This document shows positions 28,579 to 36,432 of a stretch of DNA of 38,533 nt, piece after piece. The position numbers were made by a program, and so were the translations under genes. The notes under the pieces are model-generated. The model was not told the DNA's origin, searched no databases, and worked only from the letters and a program-made list of their open reading frames with translations. The first letter of the stretch is position 1. Every line of letters begins with the position of its first letter. The DNA comes from Rhodovibrionaceae bacterium (GTDB lineage Bacteria > Pseudomonadota > Alphaproteobacteria > Kiloniellales > DSM-21159), in contig JANQPZ010000114.1 of the NCBI GenBank assembly GCA_028285215.1, positions 1-38,533 of the forward strand. The letters are read 5' to 3'.

Positions 28579-29184
28579 TCACCCTGCGGCCCAGCCCAAG
28601 GCATCTTCCAGGCGGTCGTCGCCCCAGAACAGCTCGTCGCCGACGACGAAGGAAGGCGCGCCGAAGAGGCCCTTGGCCCTGGCCTCCTCGACGTTGGCCT
28701 TGAGGCGCAGCTTGTTGGCCTCAGCGTTGGCCAGGGCCGGCGCGTCGGCCGGGGCGCCGGCTTGCTCGGCAAGCCGGCCGAGCAGGTCCAGGTCGGCGAT
28801 ATCGGCGCCCTTGGCGAACTGCGCCTGGTAGACGCTTTGGCAGAAGCTCTGCCCCCAACCGGCATCCAAACCGATCAAAGCCAGGCGGGCGGCCTTGAGG
28901 CCGTTCTGCGGGAAGGGGACCTCGTGGTCCGGCACCCAGCGCCTGAAGGGAATGCCGAACCTGGCGGCGCGGCGCTCCAGATCCCGCCACATGTAGTCGC
29001 CCTTGGCCGGATAGAGATTGAAGGGCGAGGTGCTCCAGCCTTGGTCCGCGAAGATCGGCCCGAGCAGAAAGGGGCGCCAGGTCACGGCGACGCCGCGGTC
29101 GCGGGCCAAGTCGCCCAGGCGCATGATCGAGAGATAGGAGTAGGTGGACGCGAACTCGAACCAGAACTCCATCTGCTTCGCCAC
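28579..29184 (-). CDS. 2-hydroxychromene-2-carboxylate isomerase family protein (DsbA/GST-kappa fold)
   Basis: A 201-residue soluble protein with the thioredoxin-fold plus helical insertion of the DsbA/HCCA isomerase/GST-kappa family. The N-terminal FWFEFASTYSYLS has Ser13 where the glutathione-activating serine of HCCA isomerase lies, and no CxxC. The region FLLGPIFADQGW and the C-terminal GLFGAPSFVVGDELFWGDDR are typical of the family. NahD-type enzymes act in naphthalene degradation. No other aromatic-degradation genes are beside it, so the true substrate is unknown; it probably needs glutathione. Confidence 0.85.
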   Translation of the reverse strand: MAKQMEFWFEFASTYSYLSIMRLGDLARDRGVAVTWRPFLLGPIFADQGWSTSPFNLYPAKGDYMWRDLERRAARFGIPFRRWVPDHEVPFPQNGLKAARLALIGLDAGWGQSFCQSVYQAQFAKGADIADLDLLGRLAEQAGAPADAPALANAEANKLRLKANVEEARAKGLFGAPSFVVGDELFWGDDRLEDALGWAAG

Positions 29185-29274
29185 GGCTTTCCTCCCCCGC
29201 TCGGCATCATGAGGCGACTATAGCCGCTCCCGCTGACGGATCGCGATCAGACCCGACGGACTGCGCTGCGCGCC

Positions 29275-30225
29275 CTACTCCCACTCCATCTGCTCGAAGA
29301 CCCGGCCAGCGTTGCGCGTGGCCAGCTGCTCGAAGGTGTCCAGGTGGGCGAAGGGCGACTGGTCGACGTAGTAGGCCTCCTTCAGGCTGCCGCCGGCGTC
29401 GATCAGGGTCCGGATCTCGCCGCGCAGATGCATCAGGTAATCTCGCGTATAGCGCCGCACCTGATCCATGTTGGTCGGATGGCCGTGGCCGGGGATGACG
29501 TAGGTGGCCTCCAGCGCCTCGAAGGCCTCCCAGCTTTCCAGCCAGGCGGCGGTGTCGGTCTCGTCGAAGATCGGCAGCAAGCGCTCGTGGAAAGCCATGT
29601 CGCCGGAAATCACCAGACTGACATCGGGCAGCCAGACCACGATATCGCCCGGCGCGTGGGCCGGGCCCAAGTTCTTCACCTCGACTCGGAAGCGGCCCAT
29701 CTCGATCACCTTCTCGTCCTCGAAGGTCTCGGTCGGACCCTGCACGCTTGTCCCCTCCGCCTTGTCGCGATTGTAGTCCTGCATGCGCGCCAGGATGTCG
29801 GCGCCGTAGGCCTCGAACTCCTCGGCAGCGGCGACCTGTGCCAGGATCGGCACCTGTTGTTCGGCCCAGTAGCTGTTGCCGAGCATGGCGTGGCCCTGGC
29901 CGTTCTCGTTGATCACCATCCGGACCGGTTCGTCGGTGACAAGCTTGATCTCTTCGTGCAATGCCTCGGCGAGCTGGGCGCAAGCGCCGGCGTTGATCAC
30001 GATCACCCCCTCGCCGGTGACGAGAAAGGAGAGGTTGTTGTTGTGCCCCGAGTTCTCGTAGGTCGGCGGCGCGGTGGCGCCGATCGCAGACCAGACGTAG
30101 GGGATCACCTCCACCGGTTTCTGATAGAGCACGGATTGCGGATACTGATCGGCGATCTGCTCGCTGGCGGCAGCCGGCGGTGCCGCGGCGAAGAGAACCG
30201 CGAGAACTGAGAGCTGGGCGCGCAT
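29275..30225 (-). CDS. Exported metallo-beta-lactamase-fold protein with degenerate HxHxDH motif
   Basis: A 316-residue protein with a signal peptide at about 1-20 (LSVLAVLFAAAPPAAA). The MBL fold is shown by FLVTGEGVIVINAG, the H190 strand (NLGPAHAPGDIVVWLP), SGDMAFHERL (D209) and PGHGHPTN (H247). The first metal motif HxHxDH is replaced: residues 106-112 read NENGQGH, with Asn at both histidine positions, Gln for Asp110 and Gly for His111. Only H112 is near. Three ligand positions of the second half remain. It may bind one metal or have a different activity. No neighbour suggests a pathway. Confidence 0.82.
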   Translation of the reverse strand: MRAQLSVLAVLFAAAPPAAASEQIADQYPQSVLYQKPVEVIPYVWSAIGATAPPTYENSGHNNNLSFLVTGEGVIVINAGACAQLAEALHEEIKLVTDEPVRMVINENGQGHAMLGNSYWAEQQVPILAQVAAAEEFEAYGADILARMQDYNRDKAEGTSVQGPTETFEDEKVIEMGRFRVEVKNLGPAHAPGDIVVWLPDVSLVISGDMAFHERLLPIFDETDTAAWLESWEAFEALEATYVIPGHGHPTNMDQVRRYTRDYLMHLRGEIRTLIDAGGSLKEAYYVDQSPFAHLDTFEQLATRNAGRVFEQMEWE

Positions 30226-30543
30226 CTGGACTGTTCTCCCTGACAGGCGGTTCTACGACCGCTGAGATCGTGGCCCGTCCCGCAAGTCCTCGCCCCTCCG
30301 GCCATATCCAGAGAGAGGGGGGTCGCTGTGGCGGACCGCATCGCCATCACATTCGGCAGGCCTATTATATATTGAAAACAGAATGTGAGAACCGCCGCCA
30401 CACGAGAGGCACGGCAACAGAACCCCCCGATAGCCTGCCAGAGCGGACCCGGCTGGATCGCCCCATCTTGTTCCTCTCTCTCCCGCAGCGCACAATACGG
30501 GCTTCACAGAAGGAGCGCGGGCGCGGGGCGCCCAAATCGGACC
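30226..30543. other. 318-base divergent intergenic region
   Basis: It lies between the leftward MBL gene and the rightward transglutaminase gene, so it must hold both promoters. The only notable element is an AT-rich patch around 30360-30385 (CCTATTATATATTGAAAAC) in GC-rich surroundings, which could supply a -10 box. No convincing -35/-10 pair, repeat or RNA gene was seen. Confidence 0.4.
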
Positions 30544-31512
30544 ATGACCACCCTCTCCGTCCGTCATTCGACGGTCTACCGCTATGCTCGGCCCGTCCGC
30601 TTCGGCGAGCATCGGCTGATGTTCCGGCCGCGCGACAGCCACGATCTGCGCCTGGTCGACACCTCTCTGACGATCTCGCCGGCGGCCGAGGTGCGCTGGC
30701 TGCACGACGTCTTCTCCAACTCCATCGCCATTGCCAGCTTCGCCGAGCCGGCCGCCGAACTGCGCTTCGAGTCGCGCATCACCGTGGAGCACTATGGGCT
30801 GGAGGGGCAGCCGGACTTCCCGCTGGAGCCCTACGCGAGAACCTACCCCTTCAGCTATCCCGTGGAGGAGATCCCGGACCTGGGCCGGACCACCGAACGG
30901 CACTACCCGGACCCCGAGCGCAAGATCGACGCCTGGGTGAAGGGCTTCTTCCACGGGCGCAGCTCGGTCGATACGCAGGAACTGCTGACCGAGATGAACC
31001 GGACCATCGCCAACCAGTTCGGCTACCAGCGGCGCTACGCCGTCGGCGTTCAGACGCCTGTCGAGACCCTGGAGCTGGGCAGCGGGTCCTGCCGCGACTT
31101 GGCGCTCTTCATGATGTCGTCGGCCCGCAGCCTGGGCTTCGCCGCCCGCTTCGTCACCGGCTACCTCTACGATCCGGCCCTGGACCACCAGGGCACGGCC
31201 CAGGCGGGCGGCCCCGGCCCCTATCAGCCGGCGCTGCAGCCGGATGCGCCCGAGACGGCGATTCGCGGTGCCGGCGACACCCATGCCTGGGTGCAGATCT
31301 ATCTGCCGGGCGCCGGCTGGGTGGAGTTCGACCCGACCAACGGCCTGATCGGCGGCAGCCGCCTCATCCGCGTGGGTGTCGCCCGGGACCCGAACCAAGC
31401 CATTCCGCTGCAGGGCACCTACGTCGGGGCGCCCGAAGACTTCTTGGAGATGTCGGTCGAAGTCGAGGTGACCCGCAGCGATCATCCCACTGCACAACGC
31501 GCCGTCGGATGA
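30544..31512 (+). CDS. Transglutaminase-like protein with N-terminal beta domain
   Basis: A 322-residue cytoplasmic protein (no signal peptide). An N-terminal transglutaminase-associated domain (about 1-85, LSVRHSTVYRYARPVRFGEH) precedes a papain-like transglutaminase core. The triad is Cys183 (GSGSCRDLALFM), His247 (GDTHAWVQIYLPG) and Asp263 (VEFDPTNG). Family members act as peptidases or amidases, or cross-link proteins. In many bacteria similar genes sit with alpha-E and circularly permuted ATP-grasp genes; neither is here. ATG 30544 begins the domain directly, and the frame open to 30385 upstream is not coding. Confidence 0.9.
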   Translation: MTTLSVRHSTVYRYARPVRFGEHRLMFRPRDSHDLRLVDTSLTISPAAEVRWLHDVFSNSIAIASFAEPAAELRFESRITVEHYGLEGQPDFPLEPYARTYPFSYPVEEIPDLGRTTERHYPDPERKIDAWVKGFFHGRSSVDTQELLTEMNRTIANQFGYQRRYAVGVQTPVETLELGSGSCRDLALFMMSSARSLGFAARFVTGYLYDPALDHQGTAQAGGPGPYQPALQPDAPETAIRGAGDTHAWVQIYLPGAGWVEFDPTNGLIGGSRLIRVGVARDPNQAIPLQGTYVGAPEDFLEMSVEVEVTRSDHPTAQRAVG

Positions 31513-31821
31513 GAGCGTGTTTGAAGAGCGCCTTCCGGCGTTCGCAGGGTTCTGTCTCTTAACCCTTGCGGGTTGCCCTGTTCCGTCGAACCGCGCCTTT
31601 CAAAAAGGCGACGGCCCGCCGGGGGTCGGGGCCGGCGGGCCGTCTTCCAGCCTGCTTTGGGGGGCATGAGAGGCCGGCTGGGAGCCTCGACAGAGAGGGG
31701 AAGTCTCCGTGATTAGAAATATCGTTCTGGAAAGTGGCTGGCGCTGGTCCGAATTGAGGCGAGAATGTGTTTTCTCGGCAACAGTCGACAAAAAAATGCA
31801 ATGTAGCGCTAAAGCTCTGAG
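31513..31821. other. 309-base convergent intergenic region with hairpins
   Basis: It separates the ends of the transglutaminase and methyltransferase genes. It holds a small AACCC-TTGC-GGGTT hairpin (31561-31574), the paired hairpins described at 31594-31643, and an AT-richer part (31690-31821) with a run of seven A (about 31790-31796) that reads as a T-run on the minus strand. No gene was found here; two short antisense open frames have no family features. Confidence 0.6.
31594..31643 (-). terminator. Rho-independent terminator, strong GC hairpin with T-run on minus strand
   Basis: A perfect 12-bp stem ACGGCCCGCCGG (31611-31622) and CCGGCGGGCCGT (31632-31643) encloses a 9-base loop. Read on the minus strand it is followed by CGCCTTTTTG, a run of five T, as expected for ending the leftward methyltransferase transcript. 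The T-run is itself part of a 7-bp hairpin (CGCCTTT with AAAGGCG, 31594-31610). On the plus strand the large stem is followed by CTTCC, so it may also weakly stop the transglutaminase transcript. Confidence 0.7.
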
Positions 31822-32610
31822 TTATATGGTTTTTTCTGCCAAAATATAGACTTCGTCACTCTCGCCGAGAGCGAAAGGCGCCCCCTGCGGATCGGCAAAG
31901 AGGGCTGCCGCCGCCAGATTTGCCTCGGCCAGCATTCGGCCCAACTCGGCGATGGTGAAGACCCAATGGCTGGCGGTGCGAACCAGGCGTTCGCGCCCCC
32001 GGACCAGGCTGTAGCGCGTGTCCAGACGGCCGGCCAAAGCCTCGTAACTGTTCTCCACCGTCACCGCCACATCCCCGACCTGCAGCTCGGCCCGCGGCGT
32101 CAGGCCCGGCAGCAGACACTCGGCTGCCATGGCCGAATGCAGCAGGAGGCGGCCGCCGGGTCGCAGTGCCCGGCCGAAGCCGGCCAGCACCGCCCCGCAG
32201 TCTTCGAACGGGAAGTATCCAAAGGAGTTTCCAAGACAGACAATGCCGCGAAAGTCCGCATCGAAGGGCAGCGCACGCATATCCGCCAGCCGGATGTCGA
32301 GCGCCAAACCTGCCGCCTCCGCCGAGGCCCTGAGCGGTTCCAGCGCCTCGGCGCTCAAGTCCAGGGACGTCACATCGTAGCCGCGCGCCGCCAGCTCCAG
32401 ACTGTGCCGGCCGGTGCCGCAAGGCACATCGAGCAGTCTGTCGCCCTCGTCCAGATCAAGCAGATCGGCAGCGAGATCGGCCTCGGCCGCGATCCGTTCG
32501 TCGGGAACCGCCTGCTGCCACATCTCGACGGCCAGGCCGGTGAAGAAGCTGCGGTACCACTCGGGATCGGGCGGCGCAGAGCCCGCCGCAGCCGCCTCCC
32601 GGTCCGTCAT
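31822..32610 (-). CDS. Class I SAM-dependent methyltransferase
   Basis: A 262-residue soluble protein with a Rossmann-like methyltransferase fold. Motif I is LLDVPCGTGRHSLEL (59-73), the acidic end of strand 2 is VTSLDLSAEAL, and motif IV lies near RGIVCLGNSFGYF with a conserved GNSFGYF. These resemble the UbiE/COG2226-like small-molecule methyltransferases. The substrate cannot be told. The TAA stop is about 180 bases before the terminator hairpin. It lies 45 bases downstream of the adenylate-forming gene and is probably the last gene of the ABC cluster transcript. Confidence 0.88.
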   Translation of the reverse strand: MTDREAAAAGSAPPDPEWYRSFFTGLAVEMWQQAVPDERIAAEADLAADLLDLDEGDRLLDVPCGTGRHSLELAARGYDVTSLDLSAEALEPLRASAEAAGLALDIRLADMRALPFDADFRGIVCLGNSFGYFPFEDCGAVLAGFGRALRPGGRLLLHSAMAAECLLPGLTPRAELQVGDVAVTVENSYEALAGRLDTRYSLVRGRERLVRTASHWVFTIAELGRMLAEANLAAAALFADPQGAPFALGESDEVYILAEKTI

Positions 32611-32655
32611 GACCGCCCGTGACGACCGGCCATCGCGCGCATCGACAACGGGCCG

Positions 32656-33918
32656 TCAGTCATAGCTGCGGGCGTCTTCAATCACCTTGCCGTCGTTCGG
32701 CAGCTCCCCGGGGTGCACGAGGCTGACCTCGCCGCGCAGCTTGCAGACCGACTGCAGGGTCTCACCCAGCTTCTCCGGAAGCCCCTCGTAGGAGGTTGTG
32801 ACTTCGCAGACCAGGGTCATGCGGTCGGCCTCGCCGTGTCTGTCCACCACCAGCCGTGCCTTGGCCACCTGGGGGTGGCGCGCGACCACGGCGGCGACCT
32901 GCTCGGGATGGACGAACATCCCCTTGATCTTGGCCGTCTGATCGGCCCGGCCCATCCACCCTTTGATCCGCAGGTTGGTGCGCCCGCAGGCACTCTGCCC
33001 GGGCAGCACGGCCGAGAGATCTCCGGTGGCCAGGCGAAGCATGGGATAGACCGGGTTGAAGCTCGTCACCACCACCTCGCCGACCTCGTCCTCCGCCACC
33101 GGGTCGCCGGTCCCGGGGCGAACAATCTCCAGGATCACGCCCTCGTCGACCACCATGCCCTCGCAGAGGCCCTCCGGCCCGTCCGTCTCATAAGCGACGA
33201 GTCCCAACTCGGCCGTCGCATAGCACTGTCGCACGGCGACGCCGCGCTCGGCGTACTCCAGACGCAAAGACGGGAAGAGCGCGCCGCCCGAGACCATGGC
33301 CTTGGCGATGGAACTCAGGTCGAGATTCAATTCGGCCCCCTTGTCGAGCAGCACTTTGAGATAGTCGGGGGTACCGGCCCAGGCCTGCGGCCGCAGATGC
33401 GCGATCGCCTCTACCTGCTGTTCGGTATTGCCGATGCCGGCCGGCACCACCGCACAGCCCAGCGCGCGGGCGCCCCAGTCCATGATCCAGCCACCGGGCG
33501 TCAGATGATAGGCAAAGCAGTTGTGCACCAGGTCGCCGGCGCGAAAGCCTGCCGCGAAGAAGGCGCGCGCGACCCGCCCGTAGTCGCTGTCGCGCGCCTC
33601 CATTTCGAAGATCGGTCCGGGCGATACGAAAACCCGTCCGGCCTCGCCCGGCGCGGCGGCGTTGAGCCCGCCGAAGGGAGGTGTCGCCTTCTGCAACGCG
33701 ATCAGATCGTGCTTGCGGGTGACGGGGAGCTGACCCAACCCGGCCAGATCCGTCAGAGCAGAGGGCTCGACCTCGCAGAGACGCTCCGCCCAGCCGCTCG
33801 CGGAGGCCTTCAGCCGCGCAACCTGCGCCCGCAAGGCCTCAAGCTGTGCTGCACTTCGCGCCTCCGGGGCGCGGGTCTCCAAGGCGTCGAAATGCCTGTT
33901 CGCCGTCATAAGGGCCAT
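32656..33918 (-). CDS. Phenylacetate-CoA ligase-like adenylate-forming protein, P-loop degenerate
   Basis: A 420-residue cytoplasmic protein of the PaaK-like ANL superfamily. C-terminal motifs are present: CYATAELG (232-239, equivalent to YGxTE), ATGDLS (297-302) and GRADQTAKIKG (323-333) with a hinge. The glycine-rich phosphate loop usually written SSGTTGxPT is absent; its place holds VFVSPGPIFE (96-105). It sits 11 bases downstream of the LivF gene, so it is co-transcribed with the ABC importer. It probably activates or senses the imported carboxylate. The start may be ATG 33918 (GGAG only 3 bases away) or ATG 33909 (better spacing). Confidence 0.83.
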   Translation of the reverse strand: MALMTANRHFDALETRAPEARSAAQLEALRAQVARLKASASGWAERLCEVEPSALTDLAGLGQLPVTRKHDLIALQKATPPFGGLNAAAPGEAGRVFVSPGPIFEMEARDSDYGRVARAFFAAGFRAGDLVHNCFAYHLTPGGWIMDWGARALGCAVVPAGIGNTEQQVEAIAHLRPQAWAGTPDYLKVLLDKGAELNLDLSSIAKAMVSGGALFPSLRLEYAERGVAVRQCYATAELGLVAYETDGPEGLCEGMVVDEGVILEIVRPGTGDPVAEDEVGEVVVTSFNPVYPMLRLATGDLSAVLPGQSACGRTNLRIKGWMGRADQTAKIKGMFVHPEQVAAVVARHPQVAKARLVVDRHGEADRMTLVCEVTTSYEGLPEKLGETLQSVCKLRGEVSLVHPGELPNDGKVIEDARSYD

Positions 33919-33929
33919 GCGCTCCGGAC

Positions 33930-34787
33930 TCAGCTCAGCCAGCGCTTGCGACGCTTATAGTGCTTCACGTCGCGATAGCTTTTGCGGCCGGTGGCCGAGA
34001 GGCCGAGGTAGAACTCTTTGACATCCTCGTTCTCACGCAGCTTGTCGGCCGGGCCGTCCATCACCACGCGACCGTTCTCCAGGATGTAGCCATACTTGGC
34101 GTAGCGCAGCGCCACGTTGGTGTTCTGCTCGGCCAGCAGGATGGTGACGCCCTCCTGCTCGTTGATCCGCTTGACGATCTCGAAAATCTGCTCGACCAGC
34201 TGGGGGGCCAGGCCCATCGAAGGCTCGTCCAGCAGCACCACCTTGGGCCGGCTCATCAGCGCCCGGCCGATGGCCGTCATCTGCTGCTCGCCGCCCGAGG
34301 TGTAGCCCGCCTGGCTGCTGCGCCGTTCCCTCAGGCGCGGAAAGTAGTCGTAGACCATCTCCAGATCCCGCTGAATCCCGGCGCGGTCGCTGCCACGGGT
34401 ATAGGCGCCGGTCAGCAGGTTTTCCTCGACAGTCAGATGCTCGAAGCAGTGGCGCCCTTCCATCACCTGAATGACGCCGCGCTTGACCAGGTCGTTCGGC
34501 GTCATGTTGTCGACCGCCTCACCCTCCAGTTCGATCGACCCCTTCGTCACCTCGCCGCGCTCGGCACGCAGCAGGTTGGAGATCGCCTTGAGGGTGGTGG
34601 TCTTGCCGGCGCCGTTGGCACCGAGCAGGGCGACGATGCCACCCTTCGGCACCGTCAGGGAAACGCCCTTCAACACCAGGATCACGTGGTCGTAGATGAC
34701 CTCGATGTTGTTGACCGACAGCAGCGGCCGCTCGGTTGCGGTCGCGTCCCGCGGAGCACTTTCCGCGGCGAGGTTCGGCTGCGACAT
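33930..34787 (-). CDS. LIV-type ABC transporter ATP-binding protein (LivF-like)
   Basis: A 285-residue cytoplasmic ATPase. Walker A GANGAGKT is at 56-63, the signature is TSGGEQQM (Thr in place of the usual Leu), Walker B is VVLLDEPSMGLAP, and EQNTNVAL is the H-loop region of the LivF group. It has about 20 extra N-terminal residues and a basic C-terminal tail (KHYKRRKRWLS), a feature of LivF proteins linked to CoA-ligase-like genes. It would pair with a LivG ATPase not present here. ATG 34787 has GGGAG about 11 bases upstream. Confidence 0.92.
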   Translation of the reverse strand: MSQPNLAAESAPRDATATERPLLSVNNIEVIYDHVILVLKGVSLTVPKGGIVALLGANGAGKTTTLKAISNLLRAERGEVTKGSIELEGEAVDNMTPNDLVKRGVIQVMEGRHCFEHLTVEENLLTGAYTRGSDRAGIQRDLEMVYDYFPRLRERRSSQAGYTSGGEQQMTAIGRALMSRPKVVLLDEPSMGLAPQLVEQIFEIVKRINEQEGVTILLAEQNTNVALRYAKYGYILENGRVVMDGPADKLRENEDVKEFYLGLSATGRKSYRDVKHYKRRKRWLS

Positions 34788-34933
34788 GGCGGACTGACTC
34801 CCTATCGAGCTTATTCCAAAGCGGCGCGCCCTCGGACGCGGACTGGGACCTCACTCTGGCTTGTTGGCATCGGCCGGCGGGCTGCCCTGGGCGGCGTCGC
34901 CCCGGAGCGGCTTTCGCTTGGTCTCTCCGAGGC

Positions 34934-34965
34934 GAGCCCCCGCCGCCAGTCGGCGACGGGGGCTC
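34934..34965 (-). terminator. GC-rich hairpin between binding-protein and LivF genes
   Basis: GAGCCCCCG (34934-34942) pairs with CGGGGGCTC (34957-34965), 9 bp, with a further inner CCG/CGG pairing. There is no T-run on the minus strand, so it is more likely an mRNA-stabilising or partial attenuating structure after the abundant binding-protein message than a full terminator. It is the only feature found in the 213-base gap 34788-35000. Confidence 0.5.
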
Positions 34966-35000
34966 TGCTCGGCGCATTCCTGCGCCTCTTCAGCGCAGGC

Positions 35001-36305
35001 TTACTCGCAGGTGCGCGGGGTGATGCCCTTCTCAGCCGCATAGGCCAGGGCATCGGCCCTGTAGGCTGCCTTCAGAGCTTCGCGCCGCGGCATGTACCAG
35101 TCGGAAATGATGTTCCAGCTTTCACCATCCCACTGCTGCACGAAAGCCTGACCGCCGCCTTCGTGATCCTCGCAGGTGATCGCCACTGGCTTGGTGAAAC
35201 CGGCCATGCCGAGAGAGGCCAGTGTCTCCTCGGTCAAGGTGAGCGCCTCCCAACCGTCGCGAATCTGCTCGCCGGTCAGGGTCTGGCCCTCGCCGTGGAT
35301 GGCCTGAGCGGCCCGGATCGCCTCGACCTGCATGGCCATCAGGAAGATACCGCGATTGTAGAGCACCTGGCCCCAGGCCGCCTCGCGGGCCGCCTCCGCA
35401 TCGCCGCCATAGACGTATTCGACGACGTCCTGCAGGACCTCATAGTCCTCGCCCGGCGCGTGGAAGCTCAGCGCCTTGTATCCGGCGGCGTCACCACCGG
35501 CCGGAATGACGTCAGGCTCGGAGCCGGACCACCAGACGCCGATGAAACGGTCCATCGGATAACCGACCGCAGCGGCCTCCTTGACGGCCGTTGAGTTCAT
35601 CACGCCCCAGCCCCACATGGCGACCCAGTCCGGACGGATCTGACGGCCGATCTGCAGCCAGGTGGCCTTCTGCTCCAGCCCCGGGTGGGCGACCGGGAAG
35701 AGGAACAGCTCGAAGCCCTCCTCCTCGGCCAGCCGCTCGAGCGTGGCGATGGGCTCCTTGCCATAGGCGCTGTCGTGATAGACCAGCGCTATCTTCTTGC
35801 CCTCCAGGCTGCCTTCCTCCTGGTCGGCGATGTACTGGATGATGACATCGGCGCCCGACCAGTAGGTCAGCGGTGCGCTGAAGACGTAGGGAAAGACGGG
35901 CCCGTAGGCGGCCGAAGTCCGGCCGTATCCGGAGGTGAAGAGCGGGATCTTGTCCTGGGTGGCCCGGTCGATCAGCGCGTAGGTGATGCCGGTCGACAAG
36001 GGCTGTACGCCGGCCGCGTCGGGCCGCTTCAGGCGCTCGTAGCACTCGACGCCGCGGTCGTTGTTGTAACCGGTGTCGCACTCTTCCCAGACCAACTTGA
36101 CACCGCCGACACCGCCGTCGCGCTCGTTGATCAGGGTCAGGTAGTCCTCCCAGCCCTGGGCAATGGGAATGCCGTTGGGGGCGTAGGGGCCGGACTTGTA
36201 GACCAGCAAGGGAATGTACTGCTCCTGTGCCGCCGCCGGGGCTGTCGCCGCCGTGGCCAGAAGCGCCGCACCTGCCGCGGCGATACAAAGGGACTTGAAC
36301 CGCAT
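35001..36305 (-). CDS. ABC transporter substrate-binding protein, LIV family
   Basis: A 434-residue periplasmic protein with a signal peptide at about 1-26 (SLCIAAAGAALLATAATAPAAAQ). The mature part is a type I two-lobe binding protein (Peripla_BP_6): IPLLVYKSGPYAPNGIPIAQ at the start, CDTGYNNDRGVECYERL, and a central GKKIALVYHDSAYGKEPIATLE. Family members bind branched-chain amino acids, amides, urea or aromatic acids. The link with a CoA-ligase-like protein favours a carboxylate. ATG 36305 has GGGAGG 8 bases upstream. It follows livM after 127 bases. Confidence 0.93.
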   Translation of the reverse strand: MRFKSLCIAAAGAALLATAATAPAAAQEQYIPLLVYKSGPYAPNGIPIAQGWEDYLTLINERDGGVGGVKLVWEECDTGYNNDRGVECYERLKRPDAAGVQPLSTGITYALIDRATQDKIPLFTSGYGRTSAAYGPVFPYVFSAPLTYWSGADVIIQYIADQEEGSLEGKKIALVYHDSAYGKEPIATLERLAEEEGFELFLFPVAHPGLEQKATWLQIGRQIRPDWVAMWGWGVMNSTAVKEAAAVGYPMDRFIGVWWSGSEPDVIPAGGDAAGYKALSFHAPGEDYEVLQDVVEYVYGGDAEAAREAAWGQVLYNRGIFLMAMQVEAIRAAQAIHGEGQTLTGEQIRDGWEALTLTEETLASLGMAGFTKPVAITCEDHEGGGQAFVQQWDGESWNIISDWYMPRREALKAAYRADALAYAAEKGITPRTCE

Positions 36306-36432
36306 CTCACTTGCCTCCCTAGAGTTTGGTTCGATCCTTGGTCTTGGGTCCCGATCAAGCCGTTTGGGGCCAGGGACCTCGAATCAGGCTATCAGCTTGT
36401 CTGCGCGCCCGCTACGGCGCAAACCCCGGTCG

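Noticed and set aside
28526-28584. Terminator between dnaQ and the isomerase gene
   Set aside because: GGGTGAC and GTCACCC are complementary but 45 bases apart and overlap a stop codon; no T-run follows.
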